From: Ochotona curzoniae
Lineage: Eukaryota; Chordata; Mammalia; Lagomorpha; Ochotonidae
Reading direction: 5' to 3'
DNA length: 64,000 nt
Assembly: GCF_017591425.1 (NCBI RefSeq)
Contig: NW_024466512.1
Coordinates: forward strand, 17,611,001 to 17,675,000
This document shows, piece after piece, positions 1-12,260 of this stretch. Every line of letters begins with the position of its first letter. The stretch's first letter is position 1. The position numbers and the translations under genes are program-made. The notes under the pieces are model-generated. The model made no database searches and was not told where the DNA came from. It worked only from the letters and a program-made list of their open reading frames with translations.

Positions 1-2304
1 TTTGGAGAAGGGAAAACGGGACATACAAATAGAATTCAGCTATTTCTGTCATTGATGTGTTGGAGTCCTCGACTTTCTAAAGGAAGGATATGGTGTGATT
101 CATTTCAGTTGTGGTATAAAATATGGTGGAAATACAAAAAAAAAAAACAATTTTTACAGCAATGAGTCAGTAGGATCTTCAACATATATTGATAGGGTAA
201 AAAAATTAAAAGCTGAAGAAGTATTGTTATGAAGACAATCGAATTAAGTGTGATTCTGTAAAGTATGTAGACAGCAATCTAGAATTGTACCATAAAATTT
301 AAATAGGGAAATAAATAAAGTTATAAATGGGGCCTACCACATGGCCCTTACATGATAAAATGCAGGTGTCCTCAGCACTGATTATCACCTATGGGCTTTT
401 CAAGAATGAAGGAAAAAGATGAGAAAGACTGTGTTTGAGGGTGGAGATTCAGTCTGATCTCCAGTTGAAGAGATTCAACAGTGTGCAGCAAGGACAATCA
501 TTGGCCCTAAAAGTGGAATGTCTGTTTCTTTCCAATATGTTTTTAGCATTCTGCAAGCACCCCAACCAAACAGGGTAAATTATTGAGGTAAAGGTTGATT
601 AGCTTTGTTATATCACTATGCTACATACATAAATAGCACATCACGTTGTAAACCATAAATACAGATGTTATTTGTTGATTAAAATGAAGCTTAAGTTAAT
701 AAAGGGTACAGGGAGATGGAGCTCCGGTGAACCAATTTCCATTGTCTCCTGAATTAACTTTGAATATCATAAACATCTGTAGTCCATCCCCATCTCACCG
801 GAATCATGAAAAGAGGAAAAAAAATTAAATAGAGAAAGCATGCAACAGGAAGGATATCGGTGCTTTTGTTCAGTTTTATTATTATGGAGTAAAACTGTGG
901 CCTTCGTCTTTTTTTCAGGCTACATAAAAGCAAAAGCAAAGGAAGTGTGAGTAAAAAGGAAAAGGTGCCAGAAGCACATCGAGATAGAAGGGAAGAGAAG
1001 AGCTGAAATCGGGGTTGTTGAGTAGTAAGACTCTCCTGATGAGCTGTGGGTAGTATCAAAGGCACATTTGCAGAATGTTTCCTTTTTAGTAATTGTACAA
1101 AAGCTCCCTTGCCATTACAAAGCAGTTTTCTTCTTGGCTGATTGAAGAGTGCTTTACCAACTAAATGCATCCCAGTAATATTCAAAGCTCGGGTCCAACA
1201 TGATCACAAGTTGCCTTGCTATTACGAAGGTAACAGTCCCATTTAATACCATATTAAATGCATTATTCATTTATGTAACTCAATTTCCAGGGACAGCTGC
1301 TGCGATGAAAATAGAACCATTCTGTAATGCAAAAGGCAGGTGTGTGCTTTCCTTGAGTAAATGAACTCTGCATTTCGGCACAATTTGCTTCCAGATTTCG
1401 GGGCCAGGTCTGGGAGGGCTAATACGATGCCATTTTCATCCAAGAAATAAAATGGTTTCAGAATGGTATTTAATGAGCATTTTTTAAAAATTACCTACCG
1501 TCTTCTCTGTGGCAGAATCCCAGGAGGATAGGTTCATGCTTTGGGTTTAAACAGAATCCCTGTTGTTGCAGAATTCAGGAAGCCCCAAGGAGGTGATTGG
1601 TCACAGCAGCAGCAGCAAACAAATGGATGTTCTATAGGTGATGATGCTGGTGAGCCCAGGCTTCTACAATTACTCATCACGCAGCCACAGGTGTACCTGG
1701 AAGTCAAGTGATTTAAAGTCCTAAGCTGCCTTTGGGTTGCATAGGCACCGCTGGAACTCACAGGTGGTTTCTGATGTGCATTTAAACGCATTGCAGTGCC
1801 CCCATCATCCTGGGTGGCACTGGCTGTTCTTACTGCTGTTGGCACTTGTGTACTCTTCTCCAACTTCTCCACTTGTTTTGCTTTTCCTCTGTCTCCCACC
1901 TGCTCTTGTTTTCTTGTATCATGAGCATACACTCAAAAGCACACAGAATGGATTATTTTTAAAATATCAGAATAATATTAAAAATGCTTGGGCATGGCAA
2001 TGACCAATCAGACTGAGCAATGATTTGAGCTCTGGAGCATGGGTTTTGAGGACCGCCACCTGCCAGCTGGTAACTTTTAACTACTTAATGGTGAAGAGGA
2101 AGGAGGACTTGAAGCTGTGGAGATCAGCAGAGTTCGTGGGTGAGGTGCCTGTCTCCAGGGCACTGGTGGTAATCAGCCAGTCGTGATGCAGGTATTTCAA
2201 CATTTCGACATGGGCTCCCTGATTACCAACCTTTCCTCTGGGTCAAAAAGAAGCCCGCAAACTGCTTGGATAAAGTTCAGTTACACAAAAGACACACAAA
2301 GTTT

Positions 2305-2655
2305 GGTTTTTTTGTTTTGTTTTGTTAAAGATTTTTTTATTTATTTATTTTTATTGGAAAGGCAGATGTACAGAGAGGAGGAGAGACAGAGAGAAAGATC
2401 TTCCATTCGATGGTTCACTCCCCAAGTGGGCGCAAAGGCTGGAGCTGCACCGATCAGGAGCCAGGAGCTCTTCCAGGTCTCCCATGCAGGTGGGTGCAGG
2501 GTCCCAAAGCCTTGGGCTGTCCTCGACTGCTTTCCTGGGCCACAGGCAGGGAGCTGGGTGGGAAGCGGGGCTGCCAGGAAACGAACAGGCACCCATATGG
2601 GATCCCTGTGCACTCAAGGAGAGAACTTTAACCACTACACCATCGTGCCAGGCCC
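2305..2655 (-). mobile_element. C-type SINE (lagomorph), full length, young
   Basis: Read on the minus strand, the element has the tRNA-derived head at the high-coordinate end, the conserved body (GGCCCAGGAAAGCAG, then CATGGGAGACCTGG), a CT-rich tail and an A/T-rich 3' end. It is flanked by a perfect 14-bp target-site duplication, GACACACAAAGTTT, at 2291-2304 and 2656-2669. The intact duplication marks a fairly recent L1-assisted insertion. Several overlapping open frames on both strands here are SINE sequence, not genes. Confidence 0.93.
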
Positions 2656-2754
2656 GACACACAAAGTTTTTAAATCACGAAGTATCTTCATAGCTTGGAA
2701 GAAGGACAATCTTATTCTATTTAAAGAGTCAATGTAATGCTATGGTAAAGGAAA

Positions 2755-2910
2755 GCCCACACAAGTCCTGGCTGTGCGATCAACATTTTAGCATCTATGA
2801 TTCTTAATTACTTTATCTGTTGATTGAGGATGATAATCGCATGTCCCTTTTTAGTGATGTTTGGCAAATCTGAAATTTGTGAGAACTTAACACAATGAGT
2901 AGAACATGAT
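2755..2910 (+). mobile_element. MIR SINE relic
   Basis: The order CCTGGCTGTGCGATC, CTTAATTACTTTATCTG, TTGAGGATGATAAT and GAACTTAACACAATGAGTAG follows the sense MIR consensus from the core region to its 3' end. It is heavily diverged, as expected of an ancient mammalian repeat. Confidence 0.65.
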
Positions 2911-3254
2911 AGCACTGATTACGTGTGATTACTTATTTATTTATGCTATCTTGATGTATTAATCATGGGAATTGTCTTAGAGAAGGAAGGAGGTAAGCTA
3001 GTACCTTAAAAGATGGGGATGTTTTAGGCAGCTGAAAGGGCTTGTAGAGGGATGCAACAGCAGAATGAGCAAAAGTCAAGAAGTGCTTTTCAAAGGATAG
3101 AAATGATTTGGCTAGAGCAGAACAGAGCCAGAAGAACGGAATCAAGTTAACCTTGCCGGGGTTCTTGTCCAAGGTCACATGATTCGCAATTTATCCTAAT
3201 GGTTTTCGCAAGCATGAAGGTTGGAAGCAAAGAGGTTCAATAATAAAATTAAAT

Positions 3255-3375
3255 ACAAATAATTGGTGACATTCCGTGAGTACTGCTAAGTGTGTACAGT
3301 TGGTGCGTATTAATCTGCTTAGATCTTTACCAACCCTATGAGGTGAGTTGATATTTGCACTTGACCTTGTGTTGA
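3255..3375 (-). mobile_element. MIR SINE relic
   Basis: GTGAGTACTGCTAAGTGTGT and CCAACCCTATGAGGTGAG follow the antisense MIR order (TGAGCACCTACTATGTG..., CAACCCTATGAGGTAG). Confidence 0.5.
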
Positions 3376-5017
3376 TGCGTTGCTCCAAGCCGATCTTCAG
3401 GGACTTTGTGCACATGCTTCCAGTGTTAAATCCTGACAGTGAGGAGCAGAAGGAAGACCCCGCCTCGTCATAAATGGATTACAAATCTACAATTATGCCT
3501 GTCAAGCAAATCTCATCCACTGTCAGTTTTATGAATGAAGTTTTACTGAATCTAAGATAAACTTACTCTTTTGAGTGTCATCCACGTCTACTTTTACGGT
3601 GCAGCCACAGAGCTGAATCGTGTGACAAAGATCATGCAGCCCGCAAGGCAGAACAGTTACTGCCTGGGCCTTTCTACAGAACGTTTATGAATCGTTCAAA
3701 GGGTGGCAGGTCATCTTTCCTTGCTCCTTGCTGGGCTCTGACAGCTCATACAGGCCAGTGGCCAAGAGAAACGACATATTAGATGCATAAAATTTCACTG
3801 TAGACTCCACGGTAAAAAAAAAAGTGAATGAATAAGTAACATTTTACCCAAAATGTCTTAAATGTTCTGAATATTAAAATCACATATTCTAACTTACTAT
3901 GACTTTAATAAGTTGTGTGGCATAAATGTATAGGATAATTCATTCTCTTCTGTTATATCCAAAACAAGAAATACAAGATCAGGAGGACTGGCTGCATATC
4001 CTGCAAATTCTATAATGTGAGGTTTCAAAAGTTTAACCTGTATATCGTATCATAAAGTAGTGAGTGGAATCTACAGTGTTTACCTGAAGTTTTGTGTACT
4101 ACACTGTCACTGGAGCACCCTTTGTGAGACCTGATGGCACATAGCCATCAGAATCTGTTCTTCCTTGCAATACACGACGACCTTCCTCATCAGTAATTTC
4201 ACCTTCCATGATTTAAGCTACCTGTGAGCTGAGTTGTCCCCGTCCAGCAATGAGGGGCTTTGTGCATTGAGCCAATAATCATACACATGGACTACTGACT
4301 GTTTATTAACAGCGAAAGACTTGTAAAAACGGAATGTCACTTAAGCATGAAGAAGAAAGATCCCAAACAGGATGTGGCTTACGTACTAGTATGCAAGGAC
4401 GTGGCCAATCAGTAGACAGTGTGTTCTTCTAGCAGGTTGCTAATGTGTAAACAGCGTACAGGAGAAGAAGCACCTCTTCTTAATATTCTATCCAATTCGA
4501 GGATCAAGGAGTTCCTACACCCGTGATTTTCTGTCCCAGCGGCTTTAGGCCCTTTGCCCTGAGTTCCCAGAATTTTCCCCTACAGGATTATAGCTGGTTA
4601 CAGTTTGACAACAGCAAGGTTCCCAGGGTCCTCCTGTCTAATTGTCTCCCTGTACCGAGTAATGTTAAATGCAGAGTTTCAACACAGGTTGTAAGTTTTG
4701 AATGGTGTGCCTTTCTGTATGATTAATGAAACATCACGTTGTCCCAGCCTTCCTGTCCAGAATGTGTCTCAGCTGTATGTCCAGGGTCTGTGTTGCATAT
4801 TCCTTCCATCCATTAGTGATTTAATGGCATGATTAGCAAATCAGACAAAGCAGTTTAGCAATGTCTTTGATAAAATAACCTGTGTGTGGCAGTCAAATGC
4901 TACTTCACATCATTTTGTCACTTACCTCATTCGAACTTGTCTCATAAGCACTTTTTATTTTGCATCATCGCAAGAAAATGTAAGTCCTAGTGCAGTATAC
5001 TTTAAGAGTGAATACTT

Positions 5018-5341
5018 GGGACCCAGCGTGGTGGCTTAGCAGCAAAAGTCCTCGCCTTGAATGCTCTGGGATCCCATATGGATGCAGGTTCTAATCCCGG
5101 CAGCTCCACTTCCCATCCAGCTCCCTGCTTGTGGCCTGGGAAAGCAGTCGAGGACGGCCCAAAGCCTTGGCACCCTGAACCTGTGTGGGAGACCCAGAAG
5201 AGGAAATTCCTGGCTCCTGGCTTCAAATTGGCACAAAACCAGTTGTTGAGGTCACTTGGGGAGCAAACCATCAAACAGATCTTCCTCTCTGTCTTCCTTT
5301 GTGTATATTTGACTTTGCAATAAAAATAAATCTTAAAAAAA
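5018..5341 (+). mobile_element. C-type SINE, full length
   Basis: It begins GGGACCCAGCGTGGTGGCTT and ends AATAAAAATAAATCTT plus an A-run. The body has GTGGCCTGGGAAAGCAGTCG and TTCCTGGCTCCTGGCTTC. A 12-bp duplication AAGAGTGAATAC flanks it at 5004-5015 and 5342-5353. The element lies in the same direction as SORCS1. Confidence 0.93.
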
Positions 5342-5599
5342 AAGAGTGAATACCTCCATGTGTCTTTTATAATACCATATTGTCATTATGTTATTTTATC
5401 ATTTGTTATTGTCTTACTATGTTAATGTAAAAATTAAAGTGTCATAGATGTCTAATTACAGGAAAAGTAATATATATATAGGGTTTGGTGCTGTCTACCG
5501 TGTCAGACATCCACAGTGATCTTGAAATTTTTCCTCTGTGGATAAGAGGCAGCTATTAGATTATGAATTCTAGTCCTGAAATTGTTTTGGAGTTCAAGT

Positions 5600-5840
5600 G
5601 GATTACTTTCTCAAGATTTACTTATTTCCTTACTTGAATTACAACAAGACAAAACAAAGGAGAGCTCTCCCAGAAGAAGGGAACTCTGCCCTAGTCTCCC
5701 ACATGGGAACCACGGGCCCGAACGCTTGGGCCATATTCTGCTGCCTTCCAGGTCACATCAGCAGGAAGCTGAGTGTGAAATGAGGCAGGCAGGAACTCAG
5801 GGTGGAGCCCGGATGTGGGCTGCCAGCGCTGCAGGCAGCA
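5600..5840 (-). mobile_element. Old C-type SINE relic
   Basis: The stretch CGCTTGGGCCATATTCTGCTG then GCCAGCGCTGCAGGC is the antisense of an older C-SINE subfamily (AAGTGCTTGGGCC and the GCGCCGGC-type head). It is diverged and the tail is degraded. No flanking duplication could be identified. Confidence 0.7.
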
Positions 5841-6004
5841 GATGGCCATGGTAAGCCCAGTGCAGGCCGCACATTCTTTCTGATTCATGAACACTGCTGT
5901 CCTGGAACAGATGGCGAGCTGTCCCTTGCCATGCCTTCTTCCCATAGTGTAAATCTGGTTGGAGTCGTGGCTGCTGTGCTTCTGATACACATTCCTTCCG
6001 CTGT

Positions 6005-6215
6005 ATCCTTGGAGGCAGCAGTTGATGGCTCAAGTGTTTGGGACTCTGCCAACCCCATGGGAGACAGATGGAGTTTCAGACTCCAGGCTTCAGCCCTTCT
6101 CAGCCCTGAAAGTTACGGGTATTTGCAGAGTGAACTAGTGTTTGGAAATGCAATCAGTGTTTCTTTTTCACTCTCTCTGTGTTATTCTCTTCCATTTAAA
6201 TGTAAAATTTAAGAA
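6005..6215 (+). mobile_element. Old C-type SINE relic, 5'-truncated
   Basis: Sense fragments include GCAGCAGTTGATGGCTCAAG, CCATGGGAGACAGATGGAGT and GGCTTCAGCCC, followed by a CT-rich tail (CACTCTCTCTGTG). These match the 3' two-thirds of an older C-SINE subfamily. It lies within 200 bp of another old relic in the opposite direction. Confidence 0.65.
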
Positions 6216-6589
6216 ACGATTTAAAACTTTCCAGCCTCTGTATTATATTCTGAATTACCCATCTTGGCCTCCATAGCTAGCTTATCAATTTAATGAGCGC
6301 AGGAAATGCCTCTTCTGCCATGCATTGTTCAAAATTCTGCAGCCCTAAGATGATTCATTGATTGATTAAATAAAAAGGGAATGTGAATCCGCTAATCATA
6401 GGTACAGTGTAGTACTGAGATTGGCCGCTAGGTGGTCTGTATGAATTAGCACTCTTTATAGGAACAGGAAAGACGATTGTCTGATCACCAACAGTCCCCA
6501 GAGCTGGGCAGCAGGTCCAGTTTAAAAACACTTCTGAGTGATTGGCATCATAATGATCTGGTTCATTGTGTGTTCTTTACTCCATTTAG

Positions 6590-6761
6590 GTACAGAAAGG
6601 TGGTTTCTAATAACTGCACTGATGGAGTGAGAGAACAGTACACTGCCAAGCCACAGAAGTGCCCCGGAAAGGCCCCTCGGGGACTGCGGATCATCACTGC
6701 TGATGGAAAGCTGACAGCCGAACAAGGACATAACGTCACTCTCATGGTGCAACTGGAAGAG
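6590..6761 (+). CDS. SORCS1: SORCS1 internal exon: end of 10CC region, start of PKD1
   Basis: This exon adds 57 complete codons to SORCS1, a type I membrane VPS10-domain receptor that sorts cargo such as neurexin and AMPA receptors in neurons. The acceptor is TCCATTTAG and the donor is GAG|GTAGGG. The first base completes a glycine codon begun in the upstream exon (phase 2), and the exon ends on a codon boundary (phase 0). The peptide runs YRKVVSNNCTDG then KCPGKAPRGLRI then GHNVTLMVQLEE. The two cysteines are the last of the 10CC module that closes the VPS10 propeller. NCT and NVT are N-glycosylation sequons. The stretch EQGHNVTLMVQLEE fits SORCS1 as I remember it; the SORCS3 paralogue differs there. 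The frame is open through the flanking intron on both sides, so the splice sites rather than stops define the borders. Family assignment is very secure; paralogue choice is from remembered sequence. Confidence 0.95.
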
Positions 6762-7564
6762 GTAGGGCGAGTCCCGATGGCAGCCGCAGCCTTCTTGCTA
6801 GAGGCAGTGATATTTCCTAATACATGATGAAGTTTTTTTTCATAACTTTAAACTTGCTTAATTTTATATTCTGTTTACTTTTGTCGCTCTGTCTTGAATG
6901 CCATGCTTTTTGTCGTTACTGTCGTTACACCTTTCTTTGGTTATTTTTATTCTGTGGCAGGATGTTCTTTCCTCCCTCGTTAATCTCTTACTTCTTAGGA
7001 TTCAGTTCATATTGAAGTTTGCTTCATTGGTACCTTAAGAAAATATGTTCTCAGAAGACATTATTGCTATTCCTAGAAAAAAATGTGGTCGTTCTAAATA
7101 TTCAGTCCCCTAAAAGATGCTGGATTCCATCCTCTCAGTCTGAAGTTCATTCCGAGGAACACATGTTGATCATACCTGTACGTGAAACACGAAGGTTAGT
7201 CTAAGCATAACTGAGTGTAACTTCTTCCTTCGGCACTGGAGGCTTTCTTTACAGCACCTCGGGGATGTAAGTATAAGGTGCTACATTTATTATTTGCCAG
7301 ATTATGGTTGTCTGATCTTTCTCACGATGTAACGGTAGGAAGGATGGAGTTATCCTCTGTTTTGTGGAGTATGCAAAAAGAGCTTTGTCATCTTGCCAAC
7401 AAGGAAGGCAGTCCCCACAGGATAAGTGCCTTCATGACATTATTTTAGTTATTAAACAACGAAGCCCCAACCATGTTGTCTTGTTTGAAACCTATGCATA
7501 GTTTTTCATAATAGGCATTTTTCATTTTGTTGTTGTGGAGACTCCCAATATGCATGAACTTCAA

Positions 7565-7890
7565 AATATTTTTCCTGTATTTATTCTCATTTGAAAGGCA
7601 GAGAGACAGGAAAGAAGGAGAGTCAGAGACAAAAGAAACACAGATTTTCTGTCCACTGTTTTGCTCCCCAAATGTGCGGTAGGCAGGGAGTGGATCAGAT
7701 TGAAGCCAAGAACCTGGAACTTCATGTGGGACTCCCATTTCTGTGACAGGGTCACAGATGTTGGAGTCATCATCTGAGGCTTCTGACCTTAGCGTGTCGT
7801 TAGAGTCAGACATGGGATGGAGACACACACTGCTCTGTGGGTCACACATCCCAAGCGGGGTCTTAACCACTGCGTCAGACATTCACCTCT
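7565..7890 (-). mobile_element. Old C-type SINE
   Basis: Antisense tail TTTGAAAGGCAGAGAGACAG, then CTGTTTTGCTCCCCAAATG, then a body ending CTTAACCACTGCGTCAGACA. This is the usual order for a C-SINE on the minus strand. The middle is rearranged or strongly diverged compared with the other copies. Confidence 0.7.
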
Positions 7891-7999
7891 GGACCTCATG
7901 ATTATCTGTCCAATGATAAGCCTAACTTTTATTTCTGTCTTCCCAGTTTTTGAAGGACTCTTTTAAAGACCCCAAGTGTAAGCTATGTAACTTTAACTT

Positions 8000-8175
8000 C
8001 CACCCCTCCTTGCCGATAGCTCAGTGCTTTGCAGTGTCTTATCATGGATGCAAGCCACCTGGAGAGTCTGTGTATTTGCAGCTTATCTTGGCCACATCCT
8101 TGAAGAATCTGACTCAGTAGTTTGGGTTGAGTCCCAGAATATAGATTCTCAACAAGTTTACATCTTACCTGTTGT
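8000..8175 (+). mobile_element. MER5A-like hAT (Charlie) relic
   Basis: The stretch GAATCTGACTCAGTAGTTTG, followed by CCCAGAATATAGATTCTCAACAAG in short pieces, follows the order of the MER5A non-autonomous hAT element (CTGATTCAGTAG, CCCAAGAAT..., AACAAG). CACCTGGAGAG upstream fits the same consensus. Recognition is by eye from a remembered consensus. Confidence 0.55.
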
Positions 8176-11041
8176 GCATTGAAGGGAACAACAGAAAGTA
8201 TAAATGTAAGGTTAAGGCCAGACGGACGGGAAAGTCGTGTGAATGAGAAAAGGTGAGACACATGGGATCATTTCCTTAGGATTGATGAAAATCACTAGCA
8301 TCTTATTTTCTATAAGAAAAATAGCTGTGAGCAGGAAGTTGAAGCTGGCCCAGTTGATGCGTGTCGTCAAAGGACCTGTCTTTCACACTACCGTCACTGG
8401 GTCCTCTTTCATAAATCATTTGCTTAGGGAACACCTTGCTGCCAAGGCCAAAATCTAAGGCTATAAAGAAGTGTTTGGTTGTAACTAGAAAGGCACTGGT
8501 CAATTTAGGCCAGTAGTTACTTGTATTTCACTTGAAGCAAACTCTTTGGAGATGTTTGTCTGAGGTGGTCACATATTAGCTTACAGCACACTAAGTCTAT
8601 GTGTATGTATTTAGAAGAAGTGCATGTGTAAAGAAAGAGAAGATGGGCAAAGGAAACAAGGAAGGATTGTTATTAGAAGTGTTGGGAGGCTAAAGTTCTT
8701 CTTGGGGGAATGGAATTCATTGAATTCACTCTCATATTTCGTGCTGCATTTCCCCAAAAGCATGTAGCCAGAATGTTGGCTAAAGAGGCTAGGTGCATTT
8801 ACAAGACTTGGAAGATAAAAATTGCGTGTCAGAATCTCAAAGGCATCTGAGTAGGATAGAGAGGAAAGTAAAACAAGATCTTTGAGGTGTTTTGCAGTGT
8901 CTAAGAGAGAACAAAATAGAAACAAGTGAATGAGAGATGACATGCTCAGATATCTTACATTTTGGGGAAATAAACATGCTCACAACCTTTGCAGGAGTTA
9001 GGACCCCAGTTAACAAACCAATGCTTGTTCTTTGAGATTCATCAAAAGCTCTGTGCTAGGTGGAAGGACTAAACCAGAATTCAACCTGGCAATATATACC
9101 TCAACATTGATTCTGAAATCCTTGCTTTCTTGGATTGGAGTTGGATTAAGGTGACTTCCCTCCAACACTCAGATGTCTGATATTGTCTAAAAGGATAAAT
9201 CTCTTCCCGGGAAAATGATATAAAGCAAGTACTGTAGGTTTTTTTTTTTCATATATAATGTTGGACATTAAAAAGTATTTAGGTATATGGAGGAAGGAGA
9301 CCAAGGAGAAAGAACAGTTACAGAATGAGTGTAACAGTTGGCTGAGATATAGCACATATTAAAAATGTCCTTTAAAATAACAATTCATATGTTCATGAAT
9401 ATGAAACAATGTGGAAAATTAAACCCTAGAGTAGCAATTAATAACAAGTATCAAATGAAAGCTGTAGAAATGAAGATATAAAAATTGATAGTAAGAACTT
9501 CAGTGAGTGCAGAGAAGACTGAATCCATATGTGAAGCACATCAGTTAAATGGAAGAAATGACAGTAAAATAATGCACCATCTGGAGCGGGAGATGGAGGG
9601 CTGAAAAATAGAGCAATAAGAGACACATGGTGGAGATGGATGTAATTGCTTCTTGGAAGGGAAAGGAAAAAGAGAAGTGAGTATAATTTTTGAAGAGAGA
9701 ATAGATAGGGATTTTCCAGAATTGCCGGTAATGACCTTATCAGCAAAGTATGTAAAAGATCTAGCAGGTTCTAAAGATAACGCAAAGGTGACCCCAGACA
9801 AAGCGAATGCATATGCGTGTGTGTGTGTGTGTGCCTGCATAGACAGTCACACACAGGCTGCACACAGGCTCAAAATAATAGAAAGAATAAAGAGTAAGGA
9901 AGAGAATGTAAATGGACAGTTTTAAGTTAGTGACAACCCTGCAGATCAAAAATGATAATCAACTGTGGCATTTAAAATATATACACAAAAAATATCTTAA
10001 AATAAGAACACATTATATGAAGAAAATATAATAGGGTTCAGGTGGTTTACGTTCCATGAGCTAACTGTGAAGATACAAAAGTATTAATTTTATTAGATTC
10101 TAACATATCTGGATGTGTGCTTTAATATTTAGAGCAAGAAGCAGAATAATAAGAGAACAGTTCATTACCAAGCTACTCCTTGGAAAGCAAAACTGGAGTA
10201 ATTTTAAGAGTTTCTTAATAATAAAAAAAGGGGGGGGAGGGCATGGAGAAGGGAGAAAAAAATAATATTGAGATAAACAGAAAACACAGGCTAGTCTTGT
10301 CAATTGAAACTCGCATGTGAGTCATTGCATCTTACAAGCTAGTGACTTACGCATTTCTGCATTTTGTCTAAGAATCTGTCCCCCTGAAGATCATGAAGAT
10401 GTCACACCAGAAATGTTCCTCTCGGTTGTTACATCAGTATCTGAGGTTAATTAATCTTGAATGAAGTCGCTCAGGCACAGTTCAGGATACACAGAGTTTT
10501 TTGTACACACATCCAACTGCCCCAATATAGATGGAAAACACTTCTTTCTTTCACAGTGAATTCCCATGACCCTTTGTCTTCGATCAGCTGGCCGTGTGTG
10601 TGGATTTGTTCCTAAACTTTTATTCTATTTTTTGGGTACGATTTTCAGTGCTAATTAATTTTAGAACCTGCTTTTCTCTAGAGTTAAAACAAATCTTGAT
10701 AAGAGACTTGTAAAATCTCTAAACAAATAGGAAATCAAATATATATACATATATGTATATATACTTACTTATATGTTGATATGCATACACATAAAGCAAA
10801 ATTACCGCAAAGCACAGCAGTATTTACTGAAAATCCAGACAACTTCTTATCTTCATAAGGCTACAATATATATGAGTAAATCCAAAGTGAAATGTTGGGA
10901 ACACGTGGATAAAAGAAATGCTGTGACTATGGATTAGAAGACTCAATATTATAAAAACATGTTGATTTTGTCCATACTGATCTTACATTCAAGGTAGTCC
11001 CATAAAGTCTCCAACATTTTCTGTGTTAAAATTAACAGTGT

Positions 11042-11280
11042 GGGGGCGGATGTGTAGCCTAGTTTTAACAGTGATTACAATGGTTTCCGTCACATCGGAG
11101 TGCCTTCTCTATTCCTTATTCCAGTTCCCTGCCAGTACAGACAGTGGGAAGTAGCAATGACGGCTGGAGTTAACAGGTTACAGACCTGCACCGATCCCCA
11201 GCTCCCATCTTTGGCCGTTACAGGCTCTGGGGGGCAGGGTGCTACCAAATGGGAACTCTGTCTCTCTCTAAAAATTGAGC
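11042..11280 (+). mobile_element. Possible old C-type SINE relic
   Basis: The sense order GGGGGCGGATGTGTAGCCTA, CCAGTTCCCTGC, ACCTGCACCGATCCCCAGCT and GGGAACTCTGTCTCTCTCT is compatible with a decayed lagomorph SINE. Similarity is patchy and no duplication was found. Confidence 0.35.
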
Positions 11281-11989
11281 AAATACATCAATGGATAGAG
11301 ATTTCTAAAAATTGACACAATTGTCCTGAAAGTTGTCCTAAAATGCAAGAGGTTAGAACAGCAATGATAATTGGGAAGGTATTTAACCGGTTTTGATGAC
11401 TTACGTTACCAGATAGCAATTACATGCTATCATACAGATACATGCGAGCATTACATGCTTATTACATGCGAGCATACAGATGCTATCCCCTGCATAGGTA
11501 TCCTGAAATAGAAAAAGAAAAAGAAATAGAAAGAATAGAAAGTCAAGATGGACTTCTCTGTCTACATTATATGTTATATGTGTGTGTAAACACTTTCATA
11601 AAAGAAACCACCAGGGTACAATATGGAATTATAATCTTTTCAATAATTAAATGTTACTTCAGTGTTGAACATATATATAAAAATGTATGAATCCTAACCT
11701 CATATCATAAACAGAACTAATTCTAACTGAATTGCCAACATGATTTTGAAACACAAAATTGAAGTGTCTGAAAAAAAATAAAACCCACAGTAAACTGTCT
11801 TAAGACCTTAAGTTAGGCAGTGGGTTTCTTCTTTGTTTTTTCTTGTTTGTTTCCAGAAAGGAAACAAACCCCACCAAATATAACAAGTATGATTTCTTCA
11901 GAATTCATGAAAATGAAAATCTATTTTTCAGATCCTGCTATTTAGAAAATAAAAAGACCTAGGAATTTTGAAAAGATATTTAACTGTGT

Positions 11990-12260
11990 ATTTTAATAGA
12001 AGTCTCACCCATATGGGTGTCTTACACAATTTTCCTGATGCTTTTCTCTACTAAGTTGATGATGTTAGGTCACTGATTTAGATCTTTGATCTGTCTTTTA
12101 GCAGATTTTTGTGTTAGGTGTAAAGTAGGGGTTTCGTACCTCTGCATCTGTTGATCTAATCTTTCCAGCACCATTTGTTGAAGAGACTGTACCATCTTCA
12201 GGGATTGATTCTAGCTAATTTTCCTTGTAAATATTGTTGTATGTCTCTGGAGTCAGTTTA
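11990..12260 (-). mobile_element. L1 ORF2 relic
   Basis: The + strand reads like antisense L1 reverse-transcriptase region: TAGATCTTTGATCTGTCTTT, TTTTTGTGTTAGGTGTAAAG and CTTTCCAGCACCATTTGTTG. It is non-coding and heavily mutated. Confidence 0.6.

Larger units (their letters stand above)
1..6589 (+). other. SORCS1: SORCS1 intron (5' part outside the window)
   Basis: No exon with the expected preceding SORCS1 sequence (cysteine-rich 10CC part) was seen, so this is the 3' portion of an intron of unknown full length. It is AT-rich. It holds a young antisense C-SINE (about 2305-2655), two MIR relics, a young sense C-SINE (about 5018-5341) and two old C-SINEs (about 5600-5840 and 6005-6215). I saw nothing recognisable in 1-2290 or 3500-5000. 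Short open frames in this stretch are either SINE-derived or have no recognisable product. Confidence 0.85.

Noticed and set aside
2183..2737. 184-residue open frame and overlapping frames on both strands
   Set aside because: Almost entirely within the antisense C-SINE at 2305-2655; the same peptides recur at the other SINE copies.
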